Notes under the pieces: model-generated | The model's input: the letters and a program-made list of their open reading frames with translations, nothing else | Database searches by the model: none | Told to the model about the DNA's origin: nothing | Source of the DNA: Thalassia testudinum | Taxonomy: Eukaryota; Streptophyta; Magnoliopsida; Alismatales; Hydrocharitaceae | Reading direction: 5' to 3' | Assembly (NCBI GenBank): GCA_037157565.1 | Contig: JAZHRO010000003.1 | Location: 36,841,001-36,905,000, forward strand | DNA: 64,000 nt | Program-made: the position numbers and the translations under genes | Shown: in pieces, positions 1-11,535 of the stretch | Numbering within the stretch: position 1 is the stretch's first letter | Layout of the letters: the number at the start of each line of letters is the position of its first letter

Positions 1-302
1 ACATACTTCTAGACCTAAGGTTTTGTCAATCTTTCTCCTTTAGGCCTCAACTGCAAGTCCTGAAAACCCAATTTTTTAGGCTTCACTGCACAATACAAAG
101 GTTCAGTAGCTTTGATTTTAAAGCTTTTGTGCTTGTGAAGAGAATTGTCCTAAAGGCATCCAAAGTTGCAAAAATCCATATCTTAACACATCAATTTCTA
201 ACCTAGGTTATTCTAATTCAAGCCTTGGGCTTGGCCTTACTCAGATTTGGTTGCTTTCTCCTCACCAGTTTTCTATCTCGAGGTCAACACTTTTGTGTAT
301 AC
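1..302 (-). mobile_element. Element C, segment 1: 3' untranslated region of a minus-strand gypsy element
   Basis: Read on the minus strand, this stretch aligns with the 3' untranslated region of element D (about 45690-46000). For example, the minus-strand text around 180-297 matches the D sequence around 45690-45850 with scattered substitutions. It holds no open reading frame of note. It ends at 302 with TATAC, which recurs at 14269-14273, so it was joined to 14274 before solo LTR A' inserted. C's own 3' LTR must lie left of the window. Assignment rests on by-eye alignment. Confidence 0.75.
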
Positions 303-1015
303 TTAAAAGGGTGGTGGTCGGACCAGGTTAGGTTGTGTTAATATGATGATTTTATCATTGAAGTATGTATAGTGGTTAACCTAAATCGACCCTAACAATC
401 TCTTTACAAAATATTTTTTTACCTGGCCTATTTGATTTTATCTTGGTCACTTTTAGGCCCAGGGTCGAACTCAGGGAAGTGGGGTTAGAAGTCAAGTTTC
501 TACACCTTTCCTACAACGAATCTCTTCCGTTCGTTATTTGTGTTTTTGGTGTTTTTCTATTTAGACTTTTTTCTGATAATTCTTGTCCTTGAGGCACACC
601 CTCAAAATTAGGTTCTTGGCTTTGAGCCAAATCTGGGTTCGAAAATGGGTCTTGCTATTCGCAAGACAGAGTACCTGCAAGTCAAGGATTATCTCCTCTT
701 TTATATATTTTTTTGTCTTTTTATTGCCAAGAAAGAGAAACAGAAATAAAGTAACTATAGTGTATATATATATATGTATATACTATATATGTATAAAGGG
801 GTGGGGGTGGAGGTGGAGATGGAGTGTAGCATGGTGTCGAATCAGTCGTCGTCTAGAAAGACGCAACAAACAGGACGAGGTGCCACGTGGAGTGTAAGAT
901 GAATGGTGGAAGACGAGTGTGAACATGCTTTTTGTACGCGTGTGTCGGGGAATATCAGCAACTGGTGCAGATATTCCAGCGATACAACGTATGGTAGGTA
1001 ATGTGAAAAAAAGAA

Positions 1016-1049
<34 letters not shown>

Positions 1050-1697
1050 ATATGTAAATATATCTATATGTCTATATGGTTATAAATATATAGGTATATA
1101 TGTACTTATATATGTATATATATATATATGTATATATGTATATATATATAGATATGTAAATATATGTATAGATAGATATATATATATATAGATGTATATA
1201 TATATATATTTGTATATGTATGTATATTTAACTATATAGATGCATATATATGTATATATATATATATAGTAATATATGTATATAGATATATGTAGATAGA
1301 TATGTGTGTATATATATATATATGTATATATAGTTATATAGATATATATGTATATATGTATGTATATTTGTATATATATATATGTATCTATACTTATACT
1401 TAGTTATATAGGTAATAATATATATATATATATAGGTATATGTATATAAATATATGTATATAAGTAAGTATATATGTGTATATATATATATATAAGTATA
1501 TAGATATATATATATATGTATGTATGTATATAGACTAATACATAGTTATATAAGTACAAATATATGTATAGATATATGTATATAAGTATATATATATATG
1601 TACGTATATATATATGTATAAAGTAGAGTATAGGGGTGTGCGTGTATGAGAGTGTGAGTGTGTGTAAGTGCCGGTAGAGAGAGAGTGAGAGAGTGCT
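303..1697 (-). repeat. Solo LTR A', left part (3' half of the LTR on the minus strand)
   Basis: This is the reverse complement of the 3' half of element A's LTR (compare 3000-4381). It shares the hairpin around 935-990, the AT microsatellite and the region that reads GGTGGTCGGACC at its outer end. With 12946-14268 it makes one LTR of about 2.7 kb flanked by TATAC (298-302 and 14269-14273). No internal region of its own is present, so it is a solo LTR. It was split by element A at GTGCT (1693-1697). The outermost nine bases (303-311) lie beyond the canonical LTR end. Confidence 0.85.
1015..1625. repeat. AT-rich microsatellite island in LTR A'
   Basis: About 600 bp made almost wholly of TA, TATG and TACATA steps, with short GT/CA runs at the edges. 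The same island occurs at the matching place in both LTRs of element A (3072-3690 and 11591-12247), so it is a component of the LTR rather than a later expansion. Reading frames across it are low-complexity Tyr/Ile strings and are not genes. Confidence 0.9.
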
Positions 1698-2060
1698 TGA
1701 TTGCACCGCAAAAATACATCTGCAATTGTGCAGTCTTGTGCTATTTCCTAGCATTACTAGTGCATATTAGGTAGACATAGTCGCATTTGTGAATATAGAT
1801 GCATGCATGCATTTAATTGAGAGGGGAGGAGAGTGAATAAAATGGCCTCGCAATTTACATTTTCTTCAAGTGCTACTTCAAAAAATTCCCATCTTTATTT
1901 TTATTTCTATTTGATTTTGAAATCTTCCCCGCGGCTGCAAAGCATGGCAGCTTCCTCCTCGCACCATTCCCTGCTCAGCTTGACCTTCACAGCCACTCCT
2001 TGCCGAGCCCCATGCAGAGCCATGCACAGCCAGGGCATGGCTATCCATGCTTTCTTCTTC

Positions 2061-2070
2061 TATAAAAATA
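2061..2070 (+). promoter_or_regulatory. TATA box of element A 5' LTR
   Basis: The sequence TATAAAAATA is about 360 bp into the LTR. The 3' LTR has TATAAAAG at the same place (10557-10564) and solo LTR A' has a minus-strand TCTATAAATA at 13891-13900. Conservation in three copies and the TA-rich core in a GC-richer setting support an RNA polymerase II promoter, with transcription expected about 30 bp downstream. Confidence 0.7.
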
Positions 2071-2597
2071 GGGCGGCTTCTTCCTTTGCAAAGAGCCTGG
2101 TCCTCCAAGCCAAAAACCCAACACACAGCAGCTTCTTCTCCAGGCCATCTCCTCCCCCTCACCCTCCTTATGCAGGCCCTCCTCCTCTGAGAAGACACTC
2201 TGCGGGTAGGAGTCTATCACTGTGGTGCACACCCACCACCGTGAGACCACCACCGCCCAACTCATCAAAGAGCCGGTGGGCATGGTGGTCTTCTTTTCCC
2301 TGTTTCTTCGTTTGAAGCCCTTCCTCCATTGCCACTGAAGCTTCAAGCTTTGAAGCTCAACCGGCCACCGCACGCCCTACAGCAGTCGGCTGAGCTCCAC
2401 AGCAGCAGCAGCAAGGCGGCAGCAGCGCACGCAGGCCAACGCGTAAGCCTGCAGGTGCCCTTACCTCCTTCTTCACGCACCCTGTCGCGAACATCTCCGC
2501 ACCCGCAACCAACCGGCGCACCCCTTCCTCGCGCACGCCAGCCCCAAGCCATCGGCACTCACAGCACAGGGTACAAGAGGTTGTGCGGCTCGCTCGG

Positions 2598-2683
2598 CCA
2601 CTGTAGCCACTGTTCACGCATTTCTGCGGAACACTGTGGCTACAGTGGGGTGACCGGTAAGTTTCTCACTTATCCGGTCACCC
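2598..2683 (+). other. Two adjacent long hairpins in LTR A, the second enclosing a splice-donor-like site
   Basis: The first hairpin pairs 13 bases at 2598-2610 (CCACTGTAGCCAC) perfectly with 2636-2648, then TGTTC with GAACA, then CGCA with TGCG around a TTTC loop. The second pairs GGGTGACCGG (2648-2657) with CCGGTCACCC (2674-2683), then TAAGT with ACTTA around loop TTCTC. GGTAAGT (2656-2662) lies in the second hairpin and looks like a 5' splice site. Matching structures, with some mismatches, occur at 11122-11207 and on the minus strand at about 13281-13367. Both lie downstream of the TATA box, so they would be in the RNA. Confidence 0.75.
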
Positions 2684-3071
2684 GGCGCACTGCAACTAGC
2701 CAGCGTCCACGCCCGTGTCCTGCACCGAGTCCACTACAATGCCAGCCCACGCGTCTGCGTGCGGTCCTCTGCCAGCGCCCGATCCCGCCCGTGTCTTCGC
2801 CCGCGTGCCTCTGCGTGCGCCCGCTCCAGCCCTTCTGCGCAGCGCTGTGCACTGTGGTCCTCTCCACGCTCACTCCCTCCCAGCGCGTACATCCTCGTGT
2901 ACCTACGCACAGCGCGGTGCGCTGTGGCCATTAGACGACGCCTCTTCGCGTGCAGATGACTTAAACTCTCCAGCCTTCACTCCAGCAGGAAGCTCTCTCT
3001 CTCTCTCTCTCATAGCACTCTCTCCCTATCTCTCTGCCGACACTTACACACACACACTCACACTCTCATAC

Positions 3072-3368
3072 ACACACACACCTATACACTATTATATACT
3101 TATATATATATACATATACATATATTTATATACATATATAAATATATACATATATATATATACATACTTAAATTTATACATATAGTAGTACCTATATACT
3201 TAAGTATTAGTATACATACATACATATATATATATATACTTATTTATATACATATATATATAAATATTTATATATATATATATACTTATATCCATGCATA
3301 TATTAGTACTTATATAACTATGTATTAGTCTATATACATACATATATATATATATATACATCTATATA

Positions 3369-3413
<45 letters not shown>

Positions 3414-3690
3414 TTGTACATACATACATATATATATATATGTATAAATATACATATATATATACATATCTATCTATATAACTATATATACATACTTATA
3501 CTCATATATATATATATCTATACATATATCTATCTATACATATACTTATATATATATATATATATGCATACATATATATATACACACATATATATATACA
3601 TATATAACTACATATATATACCTATATATTTATAATCATATATATATACATATAGATATATTTGCATATATACATATATATATATTTTCA
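3072..3690. repeat. AT-rich microsatellite island in 5' LTR of A
   Basis: About 600 bp of TATA, TACATA and TATATG steps, counterpart of 1015-1625 and 11591-12247. A CT run and CA run (about 2993-3085) lead into it. No gene content. Confidence 0.9.
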
Positions 3691-3703
3691 CATTACTTAC
3701 CAT

Positions 3704-3766
3704 ACGTGGTATCGCAGGAATATCTGCACCAGTTGCTGATATTCCCCGATACACGCGTACAAAAAG
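3704..3766 (+). other. Long hairpin in the 3' part of LTR A
   Basis: GGAATATC pairs with GATATTCC across a loop of about 13 bases, and outer segments TATCG/CGATA and CGTG/CACG continue the stem with small bulges. The same fold is present in the 3' LTR (about 12263-12325) and in A' (about 935-990, opposite strand). It marks the downstream edge of the AT microsatellite in every copy. Confidence 0.65.
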
Positions 3767-4389
3767 TGTGGTCACACTCATCTTCCATCAATCCACCTTA
3801 CATTCCACGCAGCACCTCGTCCTGTTGGTTGCGTCTTTCTAGACGACGACTGACTCGACACCATGCTACACTCCATCTCCACCTCCACCCCCACCCCTTT
3901 ATACATATATAGTATATACATATATATATATATACTATAGTTACTTTATTTCTACCTCTCTTTCCTGCCAATAAAAGGATAAAAAAATATATAAAAGAGA
4001 AAAGATAATCCTTGACTTGTAGGAACTCCGTCTTGCGAATAGTAAGACCCGTTTTGGAACCCTGATTTGGCTCAAAGCCAAGAACCTAATTTTGAGGGTA
4101 TGCCTCAAGGACAAGAATTATCAGAAAAAAATCTAAATAGAAAAACACCATAAACACAATAAACGAACGGAAGAGATTCGTTGTAGGAAAGGCGTAGAAA
4201 CTTGACTTGTAACCTCACTTCCTTGAGTTCGACCCTGGGCCTAAAAGTGACCAAGATAAAATCAAGTAGGCTAGGTTAAAAATTTTGTAAAGAGATGGTT
4301 AGGTCCGATTTAGGTTAACCATTACACACACTTCAACAATAAAATCACCATATTAACGCACCTATCCATGCCCAACCACCATCTTTTTC

Positions 4390-4407
4390 TGGCGCCGTTG
4401 TTGGGGA
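4390..4407 (+). other. Primer binding site of element A
   Basis: TGGCGCCGTTGTTGGGGA begins 8 bp after the LTR end. It matches, with about one mismatch, the complement of a plant tRNA-Asp 3' end, the usual primer of Athila-like elements. It places the LTR boundary and the orientation of A. Confidence 0.85.
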
Positions 4408-5850
4408 AGTGCGCCTTCAAGTAAGTTTCTATTCCATTCCTTTCATTTTTCTCTTCTCTCTTCATGGGTGTCTCTAGTTTTAGTGTGCAGGTAAACCTGT
4501 TGCAAGGAGAAGGCAGGCAGACGAAGTCAGAGACGTGGGCAGATCTAAGGCAGGAACGAAAGCATGAAGACGTCAACACCGCACTGGAGCTCCGCACACG
4601 TTGCTGAATAAGTAGGTCTTCCATTCTTAGCAATTTAGGTCAACTTGTCACCTTAATTAAAAAAAAAAACTAGAAAAACTTCTTGGGATCTCTTGGGGCA
4701 AGTGGATTAAAATTCACTTGTTTGATTGATTGCCTTTACTCCCACCGCCCTGGGATTTCCCGCCTTACTTCGTATAGCGAAAATCCAAGAATCTTGATTC
4801 TTGAATTTTTCGCCGTGTGAAGTATTCTTTGAGGCAAACATAAAAAGATTGATTGCACCCCTCTTTGCCTCATTTACCTGCAATTCAGGATCACCTTTTT
4901 GGTGGGGAGACTTGGAATTGAGTTGATTCCAACCCCACCACGACTTTTCAACTTGCCTAAGATTCGATCCCGAATACTCAACCCCAACAATTTGATTCTC
5001 TTTATCTTTTGGTTGAGCCTTGTCTGTGGATATCTTTTTGGTGATTGGGAGCACTTGAATTGAAGTGCTTTGGCTCCCTTTCACACTAATCTAAAACTAA
5101 TTCGTGCATCCACACATAGAAATCTCCATTTAGGGAAGCCCATTGCATTTTAGCATGCATTAACCAATTGACATTGATGAAGGGTTTGTTGGACTTAGAA
5201 GAAAACTTGTATTCTTGCAAAACCCGGAGATTGGTTGAATTGGTATTTCAGCGAAATCCTAAAATCCATACTACTTAAGGCTGAACTCTAAAAACCATTC
5301 ACCAATGAAAACTTCAATTCATGGAGATTTCCCCGTTGCATGCTTGTTTTACACACTTGAAAAAAAAATCAATCACTTGGACATTACCCGTAAACAACGG
5401 CTTTCACATTCCAAAAGCACTTGATCCTAAGCCTCTAACTAAAATTGGTAGTAACTTGACCCTTATTAAGGATTGGAGGTCTAACTACCTACGTGTAGCA
5501 TCTACGTGCTGGTGAGGGTTCCCCTTGCTATCAGGTGTCTAAGACTGGGGCAAATTGCCTTTCAATCTGTCTCAGTGGTTCCGTGGTGCTCACATTTGGT
5601 TCCATAGTTCGTGATAGTAGGTAACTTAGATCTTTAGGTCTAAGGCACACTATAGAAGTTAGGAATTTGATTGAATTGATTGTCATCAAGTGTACCTTTG
5701 CAGCGTCATTTCTCTCATCTCTTTTCCCTTCTTATCCCCCAATTCTTCCTGTGGTAGTGCATGTTTAGGAGGAGGTCACAAAACCCTGAACTGTTTGAAC
5801 TGCCTGATAAATTTAGAAAAGAAGCCGAATCGTCCTCCTCCTCCACAAAC
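4408..5850 (+). other. Leader of element A between PBS and gag
   Basis: About 1.4 kb without a convincing coding region. Short frames on both strands show no recognisable domain. This is a normal position for the untranslated, packaging-signal-bearing leader of a gypsy element. Nothing else is seen here. Confidence 0.6.
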
Positions 5851-8750
5851 ATGGCTGCACGCCCACCCCCAAATCCCGAGGGAGGAACTGCCCTCAGAAC
5901 CCACCAGGTGGTGGAGCCTTAGATCCCATAACCCGCCTCCAAGCCCAAATGGAAATGTATAATGAACAAATTGAAGCCATTCAGGAAACATTGGAGGAAA
6001 TGCAGAACCCTCCCGAACGGGAGAAGCCTAGTTCTCTTAGCTCTTATCAGAATCTCGCTGCTACAGAGACCATAGGACAAATTCGGGTCCCCATGGGCGA
6101 GGATGACTTTGAACTAAAACCTAACATTATTGGCCTAAAAAATTTCCACTTCCTTGGTCTTGCAAGTGGAGAAACAAGTGAAGATCCTTTTCTCCACTTG
6201 GAAGACCTAACCTGATTAGCTGAAACTGTTAAACCAAGAAATATCGGGTTACCTATAGTCCTCATGTAAATGTTCCTATTTTCATTGCGGGATAAAGCGT
6301 CGCAGTGGTTACGCACCCTTGGGAGAACCATCCACTCTTGGGAAGAGATGCGAATAGCGTTTCTCAAGAAGTTCTTCCCAATCGGGCGAACCAATGCGCT
6401 TCGTTGTGCTATCACTTCATTTACGCAACAAAATGGCAAACAATTTCATGAGGAATGGAAGAGATATAATGACCTCCTCAGGAAGTGTCCGCACCACGGT
6501 CTGCCTAAGTGGCATATAGCCCAGATTTTCTACTATGGGATAAATGAGACTTTGAAGCAGATTGCAGATGCTTCCTACGGAGGGAATTTTATGAATAAGG
6601 ATCAGAATGGAGCATTCGAACTATTTGAAAATATGAGCGAAAACTCAATGAACAATGCCTCCATTGTCGCCTTTAATCGTACTAGCTTGCCTCGAAATGT
6701 CCAAGAAGTTGACACGGGACCCTCCCATTCATCCACTGATCTTAGCCTTATCGCACAGAAATTGGATGAAGTCTCCGTCGTGAATAAGAAGCTGGACGAG
6801 CTTCTGGCCAACCCCACCCGTTCTATGGCAAACACCCCCACATCACCACTTCGTCACAATCCAAATTCTTCCAACACTAGGCTTATCTCTAGAAACCCCG
6901 TAAGACCTTCCTTACCGAGTATCACACCGAGCAACTCGGTAAGTCATGTGGATCTGGCTTCTGCAAGCCAGTATTTCAACACAGAGGACCAAGCCTCCAT
7001 GTGCTCGGAAGAGTATTTACACACAGACACGTCTTCTGGCATAGAAGATGCTTGCGCCCTGGGGAACAACCCATTCTCTTCCACTTATAACCCAGGGTGT
7101 CGCAATCATCCGAACTTCACATGGTCCAACAACCCGCAGCGCCAAAACCCCGCGGGTGCACCAATGTGACCGTCCGCACCCGTCATCCCAAGGGCCCAGT
7201 TTAATCCTATGGCAAATCCGCCATCAGGCCCTTGCATACCGCAAGTAGAACACGCATCAAGTCCTCTTGATAAATTGAAGCGAATGATGATGGAAATGTC
7301 AAAGTGCCATGAAGAGAACATGACCTCTTTTTAGCACCAATTGACGCAGCAGAATGCTGAGATCAGTCAACTACGCATGGCGACTCGATCTCAGGGCACT
7401 CTTCCTACCCAACCTGTTCCCAACCCACGAAATTTCATGCCCCGTGGTCCACAACCACAGGTACAACCTTCTCAGGGATAGGTTCACCAGATTCTGCAAG
7501 CTCCGAGCATTCCACCGGGATTTCAGGCTAATCCCGCTGCAGAACCTCACTCTTATGTTCTTATTGCGAACCCTCCTCCACTATATGATCGCACTGGACC
7601 CGCATCATCCAATGCGATCATTACGAGGAGTGGTAAGCAGACTGTCGATCCTCCTCGACTTGATCCTGGCCCATCTTCTTCATCGCCCTCTCATTCGGGA
7701 TGCGCACCGCATTCGCGAGAGGATGATACACCCAAATTGGTGCCAGAATCAGTCCCATTCCCTGAGGCTCTACTGAGGGAGCCAAAAGGCAAAAAGAAAG
7801 ATACGCAGGCCTTTGATAACCTGCATAATTTGTTCAGGGATATAGAAATCAAGGTACCCCTGCTTTAGGCTATCGACCACATACCTACTGTCGCCTGATT
7901 TTTCAAAGACAACACAACACCCAGGCGACAGTCAAAGAAAACCAAGAATCCTGTGGTTCTCTCGCCTCATGCGAGTTGTGCTATACTGTCAAACCTACCA
8001 CTGAAGTAGAAAGATCCGGGCACACCACTGATTTCCTGTAGCATCCAAGGATGCAATTTTAACCGTGCCCTACTTGATCTAGGATCTTCCATAAATCTTA
8101 TACCGACCATCATGCTCGAAAAATTTTCCTTGGGAAATCTAAAACCCACCCCTGTCACGTTACAGTTGGCAGATCGTTCTGTCAAAATTCCGAAGGGTGT
8201 GGTGGAAGATGTGGTGGTTAGGGTCAACAGTCTCTGTTTTCCTGTTGACTTTCTTGTCTTAGAAATGGAAGCTCCTAGCTCACTTTTTGATTGTCCGATC
8301 ATCCTTGGTCGACCTTTCTTGTCCATAGCCTGCGCCCATATCAACTGTGAGTCGGGCTGTATCGAGATTGCCATTGGATCTAAAAGGATTAAGCTTAACA
8401 TCTTCAAGGCAGCCAAGAACTTTGATTGCAATTGCATCGAGGAAGACACGTCTGACGAGGACATGACCGTCAGTGTGTGTTTCGGACTAATTGGGACCTA
8501 TTCAGACTGCTGCGGATTACCTATAAACACTGACGACAGCCTGATCAGCACATGCTGTGACGTTCCCCATCCCTCCCTTTTCCCGTACCTTCTCCTGACC
8601 AGACTTCTGACGAGGTTTTCTTCGCTTCCCATACCTCATGGTCTGAGTCATATTCGGGCTACTCACCACCGGTCCACACTCCTGAAGATCGGGTTGCCCT
8701 TTCTTTCCCGCCAAATCAGGCGGATTTGCAACTCCACACTAGGACCTTGA
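5851..8750 (+). pseudogene. gag-protease polyprotein of element A (broken)
   Basis: Gag would form the particle, and the aspartic protease would cut the polyprotein. A Gag retrotransposon domain is recognisable at about 6100-6680, with the typical KKFFPIGRTNALR stretch and the later CPHH...IAQIFYYG region. A protease follows at about 8009-8464 with the active-site segment LLDLGSSINLIP and the family motif IILGRPFL. From 5949 to 8750 one frame is kept. It is interrupted only by stops: TGA 6213, TAA 6267, TGA 7167, and TAG or TGA codons near 7332, 7480 and 7866-7900. ATG 5851 looks like the original start, but it is out of frame with 5949, suggesting an early indel. After the protease the frame continues about 95 codons without any RT motif. 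Confidence 0.8.
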
Positions 8751-10157
8751 GCCCATATCCTACTCACTGGGGCTATTCCTTTTTGGATCCATCTATCCAA
8801 GAAGCCCCTCTTCTTGGCCAATCTGAGGGCCAACTTCTTCCTCCTGACTTATTTTTTGATTCGCCTGGGACACTCTCGTCCCAAGAAATGCCAGATCTCT
8901 CATCATCCACCATCACTTTTCACGCCACTGTCACGATCACTTCACTTTTCACTTCACCACCCACCCTACCACCCTACTGTATACCCTGCACCTCAGCTCT
9001 CGTCACCCAATCTTTCGTCCTTCCTCTACCCTACCCTGCATGCATATGAGGACATAGCATTGTTTGGCATGGGGGGTGGATAGGCATCCATAGGATCTGG
9101 GTATTTTATGGTATCATGCAGTTTCTATCTATATATATATATATATAAAAAGAAAAAAAAATAAAAATGAAAATGGTGTTTGGTAATGATCTAAAGGCTG
9201 AAACAAAAATACAATAAGTGTTTATGGATATTCAACCACTATTTTGAAGACTTTCCAAGCTACAGAAGCTTGATTCGCTCAGGCTCGGCTTAATTCATTT
9301 GAGCATTGACAAGATAGATCAAAATCCCTCCTAACTAAGGACGTTTTCTTGTACCTAAGACACCAGTATAGGATTCGTTGGTTTGCTTCTACTTGAGAGC
9401 CTAAGTAAACTTGGTTCACACTACACATATCAAGAAAGACCAGGTGAACATAGGATCCAACCCTAGTGCTCATTAGGGAAGGTGGAGTCCTTACCTATGC
9501 GTGCAGGTAGACTTTTTATCCCAGGCTTTAGTCTTGTGTTTAGGAAAGACTCTTTCCACTAAGAAGGAACTCTCCCACCAAAAAGAAAAGTGTGCTCCTC
9601 CAAATAATGTTGTAAGAGATATACTGACACATGTTTCAAAAAAGAAAAAAAAAGATGCAAATAAGTCAGTATATCTCACAAATGTCTGTAAGGTCTCTAC
9701 CCTAAAAAAAAAAAAGTTCTTCAGGGCAAGTCGCAAATGCCTTATTTTCTTTGAGCCATAAATATCAGAACATGGGAGTTGAATTTTCCGTCATCTTTTT
9801 AAGGGTCAATCTGAAGACACGAGCTGAAACTGGGACCAACCTGTACTAAAAAATTTGTGAAACCCTAGGCTTGAGTCTTAATGTTCATCTGGTTAGTCTT
9901 GATCCTTCATTATGCACAAGCCATAATCTCTTGAGCTCTCGAGTACAACAAAAACCTCCTGGGTCCTGGAAATCATACTTAAGTTTTAAATATCAAGAGT
10001 CTAGGATAGTTGAGAGATGATATAGGTCATATGAGACTTAAAGTACTGGTAGTCTTCACTACAATTGGTTCTCACAATATCCAACAATAAACACACCTAT
10101 GTTGCCTTAGAAGAAAATCTTCAGCTTAAGATCATTTCTAAATACAATACAAAAATG
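8751..10157 (+). other. 3' untranslated region of element A
   Basis: There is no coding region with recognisable content. It includes a Pro/Ser/Thr-rich pseudo-frame to about 9050, the internal hairpin-G-run module at 9045-9076, A-rich low-complexity stretches (9130-9180, 9590-9720), and then ordinary AT-rich DNA up to the polypurine tract. RT, RNase H and integrase would normally lie before this point and are absent. Confidence 0.7.
9045..9076 (+). other. Internal hairpin-G-run module of element A (module 1)
   Basis: TATG (9045-9048), loop AGGA, CATA (9053-9056), then a six-G run at 9071-9076 in GGCATGGGGGG. Equivalent modules lie just downstream of pol in B, C, D and F. Here it follows the truncated gag-protease region, so the deletion of RT-integrase kept this module. 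Confidence 0.6.
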
Positions 10158-10194
10158 TTTTGCTAGGGATCAGCAAAAGATAGGCATGGGGGTA
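10158..10194 (+). other. 3' hairpin and polypurine tract of element A (module 2)
   Basis: TTTTGCT (10158-10164) pairs with AGCAAAA (10172-10178). GGCATGGGGGTA follows and ends immediately before the 3' LTR at 10195. The G-run (10188-10192) is the expected plus-strand priming tract. Confidence 0.8.
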
Positions 10195-11504
10195 TGGTTG
10201 CACCGCAAAAGTACACCTGCAATTGTGCCATCTTGTGCTGTTTCCTAGAATTACCAGGGCATATTAGGTAGACATAGTCTCATTTGTGAATATAGACGCA
10301 TGCATGAATTTAATTGAGAGGGGAGGAGAGTGAACAAAATGGCCTTGCAATTTACATTTTCTTCAAGTACTGCATCGCAAAATTCCCATCTTTATTTTTA
10401 TTTCTATTTGATTTTGAAATCTTCCCCACGGCTGCAAAGCATGGCTGCTTCCTCCTCGCACCATTCCCTGCTTAGCTTGACCGCATAGCCACTCCCTGTT
10501 GAGCCCCATGCAGAGCCATGCACAGCCAAGGCATGGCTGTGCATGCTTTCTTCTTCTATAAAAGCAGGGCGGCTTCCTCCTTTGCAAAGAGCCTGGTCCT
10601 CCATGCCAGAAACCCAACACACAGTAGCTTCTTCTCCAGGCCATCTCCTCCCCCTCTCCCTCCATACGCAGGCCCTCCTCCTCTGAGGAGACACTCTCCA
10701 GGCAGGAGTCCATCACTATGGTGCACACCCACCACCGTGAGACCACCACCGCCCAGCTCATCAAAGAGACGGTGGGCATGGTGGTCTTCTTTTCCCTGTT
10801 TCTTCTTTTGAAGTCCTTCCACCATTGCCACTGAAACTTCAAGCTTTGAAGCTCAATCGACCACTGCATGCCCTGCAGCAGCCGGCCGAGCTCCACAGCA
10901 GCAGCAGCAAGGCAGCAGCAGTGCACGCAGGCCACTGCACACGCCTGCAGGTGCCCATGCCTCCTTCTGCGAGCTCCCCGTCGTGAACATCTCCGCGCCT
11001 GCAACCAACAGGCGCACCCCTTCCACGCGTGTGCCAGCTCGCACGTGCCAGCCCGCACGTGCCAGCCCCGAGCCGTCTGCACTCACAGCACCAGACACAA
11101 GCAGTTGTGTGGCTCGCCCGGCCATTATAGCCACTGTTCACGCATTTCTGAGGAACACTGTGGCTACAGTGGGGTGAGTGGTAAGTTTCTCACTTATCTG
11201 GTCACCCGGCACGCCGCAACTGGCCAGCGCCCACACCCGCATCCCGCATCGAGTCCGCTTCTGCACCCGCCCACGCGTCTGCGTGCGGTCCTCTGCCATT
11301 GCCCGCTCTCGCCCGCGTGCCTCTACGTGCGCCCGCTCCAGCCGTTCCGCGTAGCGCTGTACGCTGCGGTCCTCTCAGTGCTCACTCCCTCCCAGCGCGC
11401 ACGTTCTCGCGAGCCTACACGCAGCATAGTGCACTGCGGCCATCAGACGACGCCTCTTCACGAGCGGACGACTTAAACTCTCCAGCCTTCACTCCAGCAG
11501 GAAG

Positions 11505-11535
<31 letters not shown>

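Larger units (their letters stand above)
1698..4381 (+). repeat. 5' LTR of element A
   Basis: Starts TGATTGCACCGC and ends ACCACCA, 8 bp before the PBS. In order it holds a U3 of about 360 bp, a TATA box at 2061-2070, a GC-rich segment (about 2340-2960) with two adjacent strong hairpins, a CT-rich then CA-rich run near 2990-3080, the AT microsatellite, another hairpin at 3704-3766, and about 600 bp of ordinary sequence to the end. Everything after about 2090 would be transcribed as R/U5 leader if the TATA box is used. Confidence 0.9.

Noticed and set aside
919..1754. Open frames of Tyr/Ile-rich protein on both strands
   Set aside because: They are translations of the AT microsatellite in the LTR, with no domain and no start context.
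1833..3185. Several overlapping frames in the GC-rich part of LTR A, repeated at 10363-11721 and 12981-13958
   Set aside because: They occur in LTR DNA on both strands, differ between copies by frame-breaking changes, and show no recognisable domain.
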